A DNA stretch of 64,000 nucleotides from Capsicum annuum (Eukaryota > Streptophyta > Magnoliopsida > Solanales > Solanaceae). Of the stretch, positions 47,289-61,600 are shown one piece after another. A program made the position numbers and the translations under genes. Each line of letters begins with the position of its first letter. Position 1 is the first letter of the stretch. The notes under the pieces are model-generated. The model did not search any database, was not told the DNA's origin, and was given only the letters and a program-made list of their open reading frames with translations. Location of the stretch: contig NC_061119.1 in NCBI RefSeq assembly GCF_002878395.1, forward strand, positions 19,953,830 through 20,017,829, in the 5' to 3' direction.

Positions 47289-47539
47289 GCAAAAAGGCTA
47301 AGACACCCCCAAACTTTAGGAGGGTCCTATTACTCCCTGGACAAATTTAAATCATATTTTTGACAATCTTAGTTCCTACGTGACACATACGTGGCACACA
47401 CGTGTGCCTACGTGGACCCTTCAATGTGTTATGCCACGTACATGCCACGTAGGAACTAATATTGTCAAAAATACGATTTTAATTAGTCCAGAGGGTAATA
47501 CGATCCTCCTAAAATTCGGGTGTTTCTCAGCCTTTTTGC
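47289..47539. mobile_element. MITE, about 250 bp, long inverted repeats
   Basis: Left GCAAAAAGGCTAAGACACCC and right GGGTGTTTCTCAGCCTTTTT (plus strand) are inverted ends. Pairing continues inward (AGGAGGGTCCTATTACTCCC with the right-hand GAGGGTAATACGATCCTCCT). It contains three ACGTGGC/TACGTGG boxes. A clear target duplication was not found. Confidence 0.75.
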
Positions 47540-48682
47540 ATATAATTCAAGGTGGAAATAGAACGTTTTCTCTAAAAATAATAGTGTGTTGGTGAAGTAT
47601 ATTTTGAGATCCAGTTAATGCTTTCATCTAAATTTGCAATGTCGCAAGGCTAGCTACTGTGTTTGATAAGCTGAAAGTTGTTCTTCAAAAAAGATTTTCT
47701 GAAAAATGACACACACACTCGCGCACACACATCATACTTATTCTAAGTGGGAAGACCCTAATATAAAAGTTGAATTATCAAAAAGTCCTTAAATTTATTG
47801 AACGACTCTTTTACCCTTTAAAAATAGATAAATTAGACAAATCCCCAAATATTAGGGTTACATAATATCACATATCATTTAAAAAATTATATAAAATAAC
47901 ACAAATTAAAAATTGTTTTTGATACATATCTAATGTAGGCAATTTCACCATTGTATCCTAGAGCAATCTCTTTTTTTTTTTTTCATTTTTTTTATTTTCA
48001 TTATGGTAATGCAAGAGGTCGAAAATCTTGTTGTTTCTGATGATGAAAAGAGCTTTTATCTTATGTTCAATTTATGAAAATCCGAAATGTATCACGGGAT
48101 TTCATGTTTCAAAATTTCCTCACTAAAAATTTTGGTAATCTATCTCACACAAGCGTATTTTTCTTCTCACTACCACAAACCATTTCTCAACACCATTAAT
48201 GAAAACCCAATTGATTTGAACCTCACTTCACTATTATATTCCATTTGACACTATGAACAAAACTTGAATTTTTGGGAGAGAATTGAATTTCACCTCACAC
48301 TTATTTCACATATAAGCCCAAGTAGTACCAGAATTATAGTTCAACACCAATCCATAGTGTAATCAGAAAATTCCCAAATAAGAAGGATAATTCGAATTTC
48401 ATTCCACAAGTTTCTAGTTTAGTCACAAGGATAACTGGTATGGTAATAACTAAATAGAGACAGTAGAGAGAATTAGAAGTGAATATATTTATGAATCAAG
48501 GCAGCCTTATATACCTCCAAATGTTGAGAAACTAGTGACTGAAACGGAGGAAATTAAACTTGATTCTTGAGCCAATTCTCTTGGATTTATTTTTAAGCTT
48601 GAATTTGAGAGGAGATTTCGGGATTTCTGGATAAAATAATGTGTGAAACTAATGGAGAAATGAAAAGACAAGACTAATACTA
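47540..48682. other. Non-coding interval
   Basis: No gene or repeat is recognised except a T-rich run near 47970-48000. AT-rich throughout. Confidence 0.4.
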
Positions 48683-49096
48683 ACACCCCGCATTTTCTGT
48701 CTAGAATTCGAACCTCGCTCCTACGTATATAGACCCGAACCAAATGATTCTGTGTCATATAAGTGTAATGATCAATTCTATAGTGTGAAAACATTTTTGG
48801 AGATGAATTGAGATGATAAAAATCTCCTAATTCAAAGTCAAGTTGAGAAGTTCTCTACTGATTGAATTTTAGTGGACGTTCCAACTTGTGTCATCGTCCA
48901 ACAATCTTCACTCCTATAATATAATGAGTTAGGTGTCCTACTACATATCAAATGAAAGATCTTTGAATCTTATTTCCAACTCATTCTATTTCACCTTAAT
49001 CCTATATCGGAGTAGTTTACTCAGGAGTGTCTCTCTGCCAGAAAGTGATGACTAAGGTTATACGAACCTTCAACCCAAGTCGTCACCCTTAACCAG
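48683..49096 (+). mobile_element. LTR-like fragment cut by the next LTR
   Basis: Begins TAACACCCCGCATTTTCTG, like the start of a Solanaceae LTR, and has the CGTCCAAC/CGTCACC-type motifs of those LTRs. It ends where another LTR begins at 49097. Its first two bases are missing or changed, so the boundary is approximate. Confidence 0.4.
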
Positions 49097-52000
49097 TGTA
49101 ATACCCCATGATATTCTAATCGAGATTCACCTCTTAGTTTCATGCTTAAGGGGTCCAAGGCTTGAAAATTTCACTAAGTGTTGAGTACTTAGTCATTTTC
49201 AAGACCCCTAAACTTCACGGATTTTTATTTTGGCCTTTTCGACCCCAAAATATTGGTTCATATTTAGAGAGGTTAAAAGTATGATTCGGGAGAGTCTTGG
49301 GGATTTTGGGGCGAGGTTTGGGACTTGTTTGGATGTCTAAAATATAGAGACAACACGATAAGTCCGTGACACATTGGTCTCTCCCGTAGTGAGGAGATCC
49401 GCGGCGTGTTACTTTCTTCCTCGCAGTAAGTGACACGGCGCATTGCTTTCTCCCGCATAGAGAGAGGTGTGACACATGGATTTGTCCCGCACATTTATAT
49501 GATCTAAGTTCCCAAGGGGCATTTGAGTCATTTCCCTCGACCCAATTCATCCTTAACACGATTTGGGACTTCCAAAAAGGAATTATTTTCCCCTTTCACT
49601 TCAAATTGCTCTCAAGAAACCTTCCTCTTCTCCCGAGAACAAAACCCAAGATCTTTCTCAATAAATCAAGATTTCAAGCTTTTAAGTTCAAGAAATTCTC
49701 AAGAAACTAGCTACTAAGGTATGTGGGTATTCATCAATGGGTTTCTTTCACCCATTGAGCCCAAAAACCTAATTTTTAATTTAAATATGGAGCTTTTCCT
49801 TTATTATGAAATTTCATATGTTCAAGATGGGTTAATTTCATGTATTCCCTAGTAATTTAAACTCAATTCATGTTCATGTATTATCCCATGAAAATTTAGG
49901 TTGCTTCATTCTTTAAATTTTAGTTTTCCATGTCATATTCAAGTGAATTTCATGTTAAATCTCCAATTTATGAATTTATCCATGTAATCATGTTGTCTTC
50001 CTCATACTTAACACATTCCTATGTTCAAGTTCATGATTCTCACATGTTTGATGAAATGTTTATGTTATGGGTCTTTGAACCATGATCCCATAATATAGTT
50101 TTAAAACTTTGTATCGTATTTTTATGGTTATTTAGTGTTGGCGGGTTATGAATACCCGGTATGTATATGTTTTAAATGATTTTAGATTTTCAAGTAATGA
50201 TTCATTTAAACCATGGATATTATTATTATTTGGCCAAAGGCATCGGCAGACACTTAAAGTTGTTTCGAAAATTCACTTCAACCCCTCAACTAAGGCCTGT
50301 ACCTTTCAGTACCCTAACCCACATGTAATTTGATCCAATTAGACCTTTCTCGGACAGTCAACTAAAAGCTAATGTGCAACACACACGCGTTGATGTGGCA
50401 AAAATAATCAATTAAAAAAAAGCACGTGGAAAAAAAATAATGATATGTCCCTTTAATAATAATTTGCATATTTTGTCCATTTTTCTATTTAATTATCATT
50501 TAATAATAATTAGTCAATTAAAAAAACAACAACAACTCCCCAATCATCGTGTTCAACCCCTCTCTCCCCCACCCCCGTCGACTTCACACACACACACGCA
50601 GAGTCATTGTCGTCACCCCCCCATCCCACCCATCCCATCGTCTTCACCCACCCCACCCATCCCACTGTCTTCACCCATTCCTAACCATAATCAATGAAAA
50701 TTTATTTGAATAAACCAAAATATCACCAATTCTTTGCAATATTCTTTTCAGATTTGTTTGGCATGTAAAAAAAATCTCAAATCTATTGGTTGAAAAAATA
50801 GAGTAGGAATAGAAAGAGTGAGAAAAAGTATAAGATTTGAAAGTTGTAATGGTAATCTCCATATTTTTCGATGATAAAGGAGGACAACAATAGTGGTAAT
50901 GGTAATCTCCATTCAGATTCATCAAGAAACTACCGTTCTAAACATTGTTCCCAAATCCAATAGTGCTAGTTCTTCTGCCAACACTGCCAAGTATAGCAAA
51001 AACTCAACTAATAAATGAAATTAATATGTTGTATAGCTAGCTCCTAATTGGAATGTCTTATAAAGATAATTTGGCATAGAAACGAGATTATACCAATGTA
51101 ACATTATCACTACCCCAAAAGTGTCACTATGTATCATATGGATGAGGCTAACAACGACAAAGACGACCACGAGGATGGTTGGGAGATCAAGAGGGTATCA
51201 GATAGGTGGGGCTGGATGGGTGGGTGGGGGAGGAAATATGATTGAGCCTTTTTAAAATTTTATTTTATTAATAATTTTTTGGGGCCCTCAGTGTCACTTG
51301 GCACATTTTTATTAGTAATTTAGTAAAAAAGTACTCCTTACGCACCCTAAGTGAGTGAAAAACATGCAGTATGCCATGTAGACAAAAAAGACCTAATTGG
51401 ATCAAATTTTAGGTGGGTTAGAGGCCTGATAGGTGCATGCCTTAGTTGAAGGGTCTAAGTGAGTTTTCAGGACAACTTTAAGTGCCTGTCGATGACTTAA
51501 TCCTTATTATTTTAATCAGTTGATATAATCCTGATGAGCACCAACAAATTCAGTTAAAATTAGTTCAGTTCAGTACAAGTGTGAGTTTCATTGGGAGTAG
51601 GATTTAGCACCGAGCAAACCTAGGGATGAGGTCTCACTTGTCAGTTAGGACTGGGTCCTTAGTAGTAGTTCCTAAGTTCTATAACTACGTAGCCAATGTA
51701 GGATAATGAGATGTCACCCTCCAGTTTAGGACTGAAACTCTCTTAGGGGTCACTAGCCAGTTTAGGACTGACTCCTTAGTCCTTTGGGACAACAAATTAG
51801 TGGATCCACAGAGCTAGTATTAGTACCCTTGGAATGGTACTGACACCCTTCCAACTGGGGTTATAGGTTGGATTGGGGCATGTCGGTTATATGATACCTC
51901 TAACAATTTCAGTCAGTATGTTAGTGTATCGCTACTCAGGTTTGCTTGACCAAGTGTACCGATTTATCAGTTACATAGATTTTTTTCTTTCAGATTTAAG

Positions 52001-52262
52001 AATATCTCAGTAACGTACTTATGCTTGGTCTTGCATTCTCAGATATTACATGTTTATGCATTCGTTCTCAGTTATCTCATGCATTTCAGTCAGTTCTTAT
52101 CTCACATACCAGTATATTCAAATTACTGATCGCATACTTTTCTTTGTGCCATGTTGTCTTATAACATAGGTTCGAACGCTCAGTTTCCCGATCGTTCTTA
52201 GACAACTCAACATTACCCAACAACAGTAGTGGTGAGTCCTTATCCATCGAGGATAAGATATG
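49097..52262 (+). mobile_element. LTR (Del/Tekay-like), interrupted twice
   Basis: Starts TGTAATACCCCATG. Downstream parts (51540-52260) match the family of the solo LTR at 30684-33409, for example CAGTTCAG-rich sequence, TTAGCACCGAG, GGGGTTATAGGTTG and CCATCGAGGATAAGAT. It is interrupted by a MITE at 50232-51503 and is cut at 52262 by an element that runs off the window, so its own 3' end is not visible. Confidence 0.65.
50232..51503. mobile_element. Mutator-like MITE, 1,272 bp, perfect 9-bp target duplication
   Basis: Inverted ends of about 200 bp share CACTTAAAGTTGT / ACAACTTTAAGTG and CAACTAAGGC / GCCTTAGTTG. Both flanks are TTATTATTT (50223-50231 and 51504-51512). The middle has a (CA)n run and CCCACCC-rich sequence and no coding region. 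Confidence 0.82.
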
Positions 52263-54311
52263 TGTCATGATTTGAACTGAGGCCCTAGCCGTGATGAGCA
52301 TCCCGAACCATGAAGGCTTGGATGCCCTTCTAACTTGTAATCACATACACTCTCCTCATATGAAAAAGATAATGCAAAAATACATAATGAAACAGAATTA
52401 TGGTCATTAAATCTAAATTCAAATCTTAATGAAAACTGTAATTCAAAACATCTGAGTTATATCTGACTTAGTCTGTGAAATCTCTACTACATGCATAAAC
52501 CCAACTGTCTAAAAACTGGGACAAGGCCCCTAGTAGACCAAAGCATAATAATGATAAATTATAGAAGTAATCTAGGCCTTCTGAAATATAGAAGGCTCAC
52601 CACGAAACTCTGCACTTCTGTCTGGAGAAAACCTACTGCTTATCAGGACCCTTAGATTGAGGCTCAGAACCTGAAAGGGAGGGGGGGTCAATATAGATGT
52701 ACTGCCATGTAGAGAAATCCAAAATAATGTATTTATATATAACATAAGTGAGAGCAATTCATAAAACATTTTACATAATAATATATGAAAACACATAGGC
52801 ACATTTTAAAGACTTTGAAACATTTCTTTGAAACCATGACTCACTTTTTGTCTTACTTCTGAGCTAGATGGTACACCCTACAATCTGTAATTTTATGGGC
52901 TATATGGAATCCTCCCTTGACTCGATGACTAAGCCCCCAATCCAAGTTTGCTGCAAGGATTGGATTATCTACAAAGGGAACACGCAAGATCACACAGCAG
53001 GATGCAAAAATCCCCAATCAAATCAACATGTCATGGTAGTGCACAATATAACAAAACAGGGCTCCTAACCATTGTCCCAATTTGGGACGACACAAATCAA
53101 GGTATATAAGATCACAAAGCATGGTACCATGATCCCGTGTCGATAAATCATGGTTTCTTGCATAGAGTCTTTCAACTCGTACCTTCTTTGGGTAACCATT
53201 TAACTCTCTTTAAGCCCATTTTTAAACCTTTTCTAAACATGCATCTTTCTGAATTCATAATCTCAAAATCTGATTTTAAACATGTGTTCTATTCTGTTCT
53301 GAATTACAATGGCTTTAACTGAGTTGGTGTCGTCACATCAAGACTTGCAAGTCCTACTTTTGAGCCATATTTTACCATGCATGATTCTTTCATTAAAACA
53401 TAATTCAGACCACCCAAGCATGCAAATAGTATATGAAATTTCATATTCCGAAAGCATAGTCTAAACTATGCTAAGATTCTCATTCTTTCATTAATCATGT
53501 GGTGGTCATGCATTTTTGGAAAACATACAATTCTTTCATTAAAAGTGTATTCAACAATTATCAGCATGCACAATCCTCTCTTTAGGATTCAAAATCATAT
53601 TAAAGTCATAGCAATAATCAAGACATTTCAAACACAATTCATATCATATAAAAGATGGGAAAAATCATAACAAGAGAGGGATTCTTTAGGATTCACACTC
53701 TCAATTGTATATTCATCCTTAAACACATGCATACATATATATAGAGTTTCAAATCAATTTGAAAGAAGGCTTAAAGACCAAAACTGTAACGCCCCGATTC
53801 CCATGAACCGAAACGCCACACGGTGCTTGTGACCCCGAGGGACTACAAGCTAACCCTTCACTGATATCCGTATCTGTTCACTGCATAATATAATACGATA
53901 AATGCAGAAACTAGCTAAATCTGGCCATAAGGTTCAAACATCTAAATATACAGTACTGAAAACTAAATATCAATACATCTGTCTAAAAAGCCTCTACACT
54001 GTCTGAACTGTGGAGTTGAAGGGACAATTCCCCAACTAACTCAGTCTACTAAAATCACCAAAACACTGAAATAAAATATCCTCGGATGATGAGGACTCAC
54101 TGCAGCACCCACTGCTACAAGATCTGACAGCTAAATATACTCTGAATCTCGCGCTTCTGAACCTATGGTGGGGAAAGCACCATAGCACAAATGCGTCAGT
54201 ACAAAGAATGTACCGAGTATGCAAGGATAGGGTAAGGTAAAATATAAGGCTTATGCATAAACATAACAATCTGAATAATATGTATTCTCTGGAATAAACA
54301 TATATAAAAAC

Positions 54312-54571
54312 TCTGCAGTTACCAATTTTGGAACATGTCTGATCAACAATACACACATGGATGCATAAAGTACAACTGAAATCATCATGACACCGAATGT
54401 TACATTTTGAATGCTAACACCCAAAAATAATAATACTGACAATAAGATACTGAGTATCTGAAGCTACTAGAGCTGACATCTGTACTTATCCATACTGAGA
54501 AATCGGATAACTGATATTACTGATATTTGAATATCAAATATCAGTAATATCAGTTATCCGATTTCTCAGTA
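54312..54571. repeat. Duplicated and folded-back flank of the assembly gap
   Basis: 54312-54530 is identical base for base to 54672-54890 across the gap. The last 39 bases before the gap (54533-54571) are the reverse complement of the sequence ending at 54530. Exact identity in an otherwise old LTR suggests an assembly artefact rather than a real duplication. Confidence 0.8.
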
Positions 54572-54671
54572 NNNNNNNNNNNNNNNNNNNNNNNNNNNNN
54601 NNNNNNNNNNNNNNNNNNNNNNNNNNNNNNNNNNNNNNNNNNNNNNNNNNNNNNNNNNNNNNNNNNNNNNN
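54572..54671. other. Assembly gap, 100 N
   Basis: Exactly 100 Ns, a placeholder length, inside the solo LTR. Confidence 0.97.
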
Positions 54672-56910
54672 TCTGCAGTTACCAATTTTGGAACATGTCT
54701 GATCAACAATACACACATGGATGCATAAAGTACAACTGAAATCATCATGACACCGAATGTTACATTTTGAATGCTAACACCCAAAAATAATAATACTGAC
54801 AATAAGATACTGAGTATCTGAAGCTACTAGAGCTGACATCTGTACTTATCCATACTGAGAAATCGGATAACTGATATTACTGATATTTGATATTCAAATT
54901 CACCAACTCTGGAACTCTGAACAACTGAATCTGAGATCAACCCTCATCTAGCAAAAAGTCTCTACAACACTGAACAACTGAATCTGAGATCAACCCTCAT
55001 CTAGCAGGTAATCTCTATACTCAACGATAATGATAATGGGTAAATAAGTTCGAGAGCAACCCTCATTTCGCAGGAAGTTTCTCTACTCAATGATAATGAT
55101 AGCAATTCTAGGAGGCCTGTATCTGACAGCCTCAACTTCTGCACATTAACTGAGTTCTTTTGTGAGACTGTTACTAAAACTGTGGGACTGATCATTTAAC
55201 CGAAATGCCCCACTTACCACAAGTGGGATCCAACCTGTACCCCAGCTGGAAGGGCGTTAATATCGCGCCACCAGTAAAGACAACTGCATAGGACCCTCTA
55301 CTATTATGACCTCAAACAAGAACGGTGGGACCCTCTACTCGCAGGACAACCACCTCATCTAACCCTCTACTCATAGGATAGATATCTCAACCTACGCTGG
55401 CGACGTAGTTCTGGAGCATAAGGATTGCTACCAGGAATCAAACCCTCTACTCGCAGGAATATTCCCATCCTTTGCTTGCTCGGTGCTGAATCCTACTCCT
55501 AATGGAAAGACATTTAACCGGTTCTTAACTGTACTCAACTGAACTGAATCTGTTCTCACATTATGATAATTTATCAATATGACAGAGTTCGCTTGATTCC
55601 GTTCTCTGACGGAGTATTTCTAATTGCCACTTACTTTTAAGATAAGCTTACTATCTCACAAAATGTACAGAGGTCTGTAATGGAGTGAATTGATATGTAA
55701 GATTTCAGATCTTCATGGCCCAATTATTTGATAAAGAATGATTTCCGAGATTACTGAGTTTTCCCCAAGTTTTGAAACAAATCGGGAGTTCATTGTTCAT
55801 CGCTCGATTGGGATTACCGTAAAACTGACTCAGTTCTAGACCAGCAGACTATTTCGGGCATACATACCCCAGCACACAATAGTATAAAGTAACACAAGAT
55901 AGATAACTCATATACAACATGCCCATAGGCCATCATACGCAACACATAATTGAGGACTTCTTAGCAAATCAAGTGGACTCATTTCTCCATATAAGCATCC
56001 AATCGAACACGTTGGGAGCATTCTTTGGGTCCACAACAAATACTATGCACAAACATCATAGTTACCTCAACAATTCATCATGGCATTCCATCATACACCC
56101 ACAACGTACCACAGATTCAAGGAAATCAATTATCCATAGGAACAAAGCATGAATTTATCTTTTAAGACCTAATGAACCACAATGCATAGTTTCCTATTCT
56201 CTTAAATATTTTGTAAAACATATGGTAGACATAAGTTAAGCATATGGATATGGCATGAAATCATAATTTGGATAACAAACATGTCAAATACTTAAATTGT
56301 TCTTCACATAGGCATTTTAGCAATCAACTTACATGCACCATTTAGGGCATAGGTTTAATGCTCAATTTCATGCACCACAACACCATCAACCTTCAACTTC
56401 AACATCCATATTTCTCAATTCACAATCCAACTCACATTTAGAAAATATTTGACATATCAATCAATAGTAGGGATATATAATTCCCAATAACAATTATCAA
56501 GTCATAACAAGTAAATAATTGAATAATAGTATAAATCAAGGCTTAACAATTTAAATCATCATATATTCATAATCAATTAATTTTGGACCTATGTTATAAA
56601 AATAAAATCTCTAGTCTCTTAGGTATTTTCACAAACACCTTACATGCACTTCTTAGGCATAGGTGGATTCATCAAGATTACAAGTATTCAATCACCCATT
56701 TCATATATTTATACATCACACACCACCATAGTTTCCACAAACATACAAAGATCCCTTCTTGGATATCATCAACTTCAACAACATAATCACCAACCATCAC
56801 ACAAATACTACACACATATACTTCAACCAACACACATAATCATCCCACACATATATCTCAACCATCATGTGAATACTACACACATACACAATAAAAATTT
56901 AGAAAGTATA

Positions 56911-56913
<3 letters not shown>

Positions 56914-56970
<57 letters not shown>
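56914..56970. repeat. (TA)n(CA)n microsatellite
   Basis: About 23 TA units followed by five CA units. Confidence 0.95.
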
Positions 56971-58613
56971 TGAACATTGAGCCTTTGAAAAAGGATTTGT
57001 GGGCTCTATGGACGAAAAGAGCCCATAGATAAACACTTGCATACCTTAGATTTCTTAGCCGAAGAGATTGACGGAAGCAATTCGCGAAGCGAAGCCTTGA
57101 ATCGATTTTCCCCCAATTGGAACCCTAACCCTAACTCCTCTTCTTCTCTCTCTCTCTATATATACATATATTTTGAGAGATATATCTAAGAGAAATGAGA
57201 GAAAATGAATGACAATTCTCAACTCAAAGGGGGTATATATAGAGGGTTACCATAATGGGAAATGACCAAAATACCTTCAAAAATCAATTAATGTCAAATC
57301 TGCCCTTTAGTGATCTATCCGATAGGTTGAAGTAAATTGTCCATAACTTTTTACTCCGATTTCCACATTGGATGAAGCTAATTTCATTGGAAAGAAGACT
57401 CTCAGGGCTTTCCGTTGATATATAGTAGCTCACACAGTTATTATGTACAAGGAGTTATGATCGTTTGAAGTTGTCCAAAAAAAATCGCCTGGCTGCAGTA
57501 TTTTTTTTCCTGCACATTTTACTGTTCACAGTTTGATCGAAATGGTCATAGTTTGATCAGAATGGTCGTAACTCATCGCTCGAGTGTCCATTTTGGGTGA
57601 TCCACATATCGTTGGAAACCTTATTCGATGCTTTACAAAATCGTGGGTCGAAATCCAAGAAATGACACACAAAAAATTATAAATCATTCTCAAAGATAGG
57701 ATCCCGACACATTTTCGCACAAAATTTCAACAAAATTTTTTTTCTGGGGTATTACAAAAACAATACTGATCAAGGCTTCTAAAACATGCTAATAATCATA
57801 AATTCAAAACTTCTTTCATAAAAATTCTGATTTCTAAACCGTTAGCTTGAATTAAAGATGGTTTCTTTGCCCATGAAATTTTAGAAAAACCCCACGTACC
57901 TTAATTTATGACACTTGAATGAACTCATGCTTTAGGGATGCTATTTGAATAATTGATGGGTGCTTCTTATAGCCATCGCAATAGGGATTCCGAATCCCGA
58001 AGAATTAATTAAAACCCACGGTGAAATCTTAAGATATTTTGATCTTTGGGTTGAAACCCTAAGAACTATTCTTGGTGATTTTGAGAGAGAATGACCTTAT
58101 TTTGGTGTTTGGGGGATTTAATCCTATATTATGGCAGAATAGGGGGTGGAAAATACCTCTTTTTCCCTTAAAATACAAAAATAGGACTTGGAGATTGGGT
58201 GCGTGCGATAGAGCGTGTGTCACACACTATTCACGTGATGCTACTATCTCAGTCACGAAAATGGCCATAACTTTTTGCTCGGGTATCGGATTTCGGTAAA
58301 ATTGGTATCGCTGGAAATATAATTTGAAGAGATTTCATTTGATATATAGTATGCCCTCTGATTCATTATATACAAAAAGTTATAGTCGATTGAAGTTAAC
58401 CCAAGTTTTGAAGCTCACTCAAACTCGAACGATAGGAAAGCTTTCACCTCGTCCTTTAGTTAGGGGACCTTTATGACCTCAATTCATGCTCAAATAGGTT
58501 CCCACACTACATAATTGATTAACATGCCAAATTTGGGTAGGATTTATGGCTTTTGGATCATTTACGCATAAAAATGATGATTTTCGTTCTAGCCCAAAAT
58601 GAGAGGTGTTACA

Positions 58614-61600
58614 TTATCTCCCCCTTGGAATCATTCGTCCCCGAATGCTGGGTAGGAACGTTGAAGCTTAAAGGTATGAAATAATGCGGACATAATGTGT
58701 CTTTTAAGAAAGGATGTAACTGATCTGAAACATTTAAACTTCTATCATGAAACTGAATTTTGAGCTGACTTGCCCTTACTTGTTTTAAACAAATGATTCA
58801 TGCTGAGAGTTGAGGATTCCCCCCGAAGTGTTTATGTTCAAATCACACACATTAGATTTGGAAGTGATAACTTATGTAAGTACGAATCATGTGGCAACAA
58901 GATTTAGATCGTACAAAGGTATTGCACTATCTGAGCTAAAATATCTGGAAAAATTTGAGATTATGTGCTGAACTCTTATGAACTAAGTCATGACTAAATA
59001 ACTGAATCTGAAACATGATGCTTGGACTAAACTAATGGAATAGATTATCTTTTGGGATGGTCATAAGCATTGGATTTTGGATAGTAGGACTGGGTGAAAA
59101 GGTGGAAAACCACAGTAACTTGTCTGCTGACTGTTAAACTGAATTATACTGGACACTTATACTTAACTGGAGTATCTATTCAACACTCTTTCTAAAGAAG
59201 TCCTAGAAGCATTAGGGAGCAAAGAATCTCTGACATGATTTACGCAAGACATCCAACTAAGGAATCACAACAATGACCCTACTCTATAGCATGGAATATA
59301 GACATATAACTCATAAACTAGGACAGAATTACAAGGCGTTAGGCAATGCAACTTCTTACTTTCAAGCTTAGCACACTTCTTGAATACTCCCTCAACTATA
59401 CATTTCCCCTTAAATATCATACTCATTTGATTCAACTTATAATTCTTATTGGGGCATTTATAAATCTTTCTATATCTTTTTAAAGTTTACACCCTAAGCA
59501 TAACGTGCCTTACCACTTCAATGACCAACTCTGAACTCTTACTATGGATTCACTAGCACATATTGCGTTCCTCTACTTAAATCCTAACATATCATTCAAG
59601 CCTATCTTTATAACCATGTATGAACTTCAAGGAAAACACCTATAAAGGCATACTTCATATATTCTCTAAACCACCATCGATACAACTCCCACGCGCTACC
59701 TCAAGAACATACACACATAAATTTCAACTAACCATCACATGCATCAATGACTTGGCCCCAATCTTACTTCATACTTATGGCCTTTTCTAAACAAGCATAC
59801 AATGATTTTTTATCAAAAAGAAATATTTACTCCCCACCACTATCATTACATAAGGAGGAGTCACTAAATGGTTAGAACATAAAACCTTGAAGCATGGAAG
59901 GATATTATACGAGACTTGACACTTAACTGAGGCCTGAAGAATAGCAAATCAACATCAGGTATTTATCAAAGTGATCTAAATTGAGGCATACATTACTATA
60001 AGATGAATCTCACCAATCATAAGGAGTATAGCATAATTTATGGGAACTGAGCACACTATGAAGCATGAGTACATGAGTCATGAGCTTCATGACATCAATT
60101 TGGAGTTCATAACATATGGAATGTGATTCCTACTACTGAATGAATTGGAACTCCTCATTTTGGGACTGGAAGAGTACATGATTCTCTATCACAAACACGA
60201 TCACGAACTATGATCATGGAAATGTAAGGCATGAGTAGGTATTGGGATAACTGAAAAATACTGCGGTAAGAATGGGTTGAGTCTTATCCCCACTTTCTGA
60301 TATTCCATGTTATACTGACATCACTACTAGAATCTAAGAGCCTGACTTGGTTATTCATCCTATCATCTCCCCCTTCACTTCAAGCCATCATCTTAAGTTT
60401 GAGAGATCCCTTACTAGCTTCTAAACTAAACTACACTTACTGCACTCTAGGGTCTAGAAAATGACAATACACGTACATCATAGAACTTAACCTGAAAGAC
60501 TACACCTGAAAGTGGAAAACCCACTGCTAATACTACCTTTTGAGACACACTCCTACCTTTCCATAGCCCCAATAGTCATCACATAATACTTGAACACTTT
60601 CTAACTTCGAATCTTCGTGAGTATCCCCATAGTCGGAGTGCACACCCTCTAGCGCTTCAACTTTTATTTCTATTAGTTCAACCTTAAAAATAAACTCAAG
60701 TTAGATTCTAACACTTAACATGGATATCACTAAGTCTTTGATGAACCAATTCTACTTCCGTCATAGCCCACCAATATCGTGACTTCAATCTTATAGCTCT
60801 CCACCATGAGAATCAAGATCATATCAAAAGGCTCAACACTATTAATTAAAACTTCTTCACTTGGCCATTTAGAACACCATGTACCATCTAACTAGTCTTT
60901 CTCCATCTAGCAACTTAACGGTACTACTAGTCACACACAACATGCAATAACCTTAGAAAATGCTGCAACTCCATATCACTTTGGGCATATTGCTACATCA
61001 TACATACAACATCATACTTCACTACGGCTTAAATAAACTTAATCTCTTGCGTTCGCTATTCAAGCCTATTAGATCACTTCCCTATAACTAGTATCATTAA
61101 CCAAGAAATCATCACATCTACCTTTATGGCCATTAACTATTCAAACTTAATGTCTAGTGCTAAACATGGTTTACAATCCAACCTTACACATAATTCTCAC
61201 TTTAAAAAAAATATAAAATAAAAAATCAAGAAATATTAGTACACTAGAACTCCATAACAACAACAATCGATCATAATCATATGGCCTACCCTGTTCATAA
61301 TCCATTAACACATTCTCCTTCTACACACCATTACTATTTACGTTTTTTTTACAGCTAAACTTATTCCATAACTTTATAAGTTTCAATTAAACTATCTCTT
61401 GCAATCTCAGGGACGCCTAAATTAACTACACTCATCCACCAAGTACCTTCATCAATAACCTATACTCTTCTTGCAGAACAAACACCGTCAACAACACTTT
61501 TCATACTTCAAGCAAACAACAATTCACCTTAACAAATAACTCCTTCTCTACCTTCTACTAAACTAACACACAAGGATGTATCAATTCATTACCAACTCAA

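Larger units (their letters stand above)
53785..57756 (-). mobile_element. Solo LTR, about 4 kb with gap, perfect 5-bp target duplication
   Basis: Plus-strand ends are TGTAACGCCCCG and CTGGGGTATTACA. Flanks are AAAAC on both sides (53780-53784 and 57757-57761). The outer 100 bp at 53785 mirror the end of the solo LTR at 33310-33409 (GGGGCGTTACA), so it belongs to a related family in the opposite orientation. It holds (TA)n at 56914-56960 followed by CACACACA, and the second assembly gap. Confidence 0.82.
52263..58613 (-). repeat. 3' LTR of the LARD-like element, split by a solo LTR
   Basis: In element sense it runs TGTAACACCTCTCATTTTGGG ... to GACA at 52263. Without the inserted 3,972 bp and its duplicated 5 bp it measures about 2,374 bp. 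57762-58613 is the rest of the LTR after the insertion. Confidence 0.75.

Noticed and set aside
48001..48080. Short plus-strand frame beginning ATGGTAATGCAAGAGG that looked like an exon.
   Set aside because: Only about 25 codons, no splice context or family match.
49215..49559. 114-codon minus-strand ORF with Cys and His residues.
   Set aside because: It lies inside an LTR, overlaps another frame on the same strand, and has no recognisable domain.
54036..54442. 106-codon and 63-codon minus-strand ORFs, repeated beside the gap.
   Set aside because: They fall within the solo LTR, and the repeated part is the assembly duplication.
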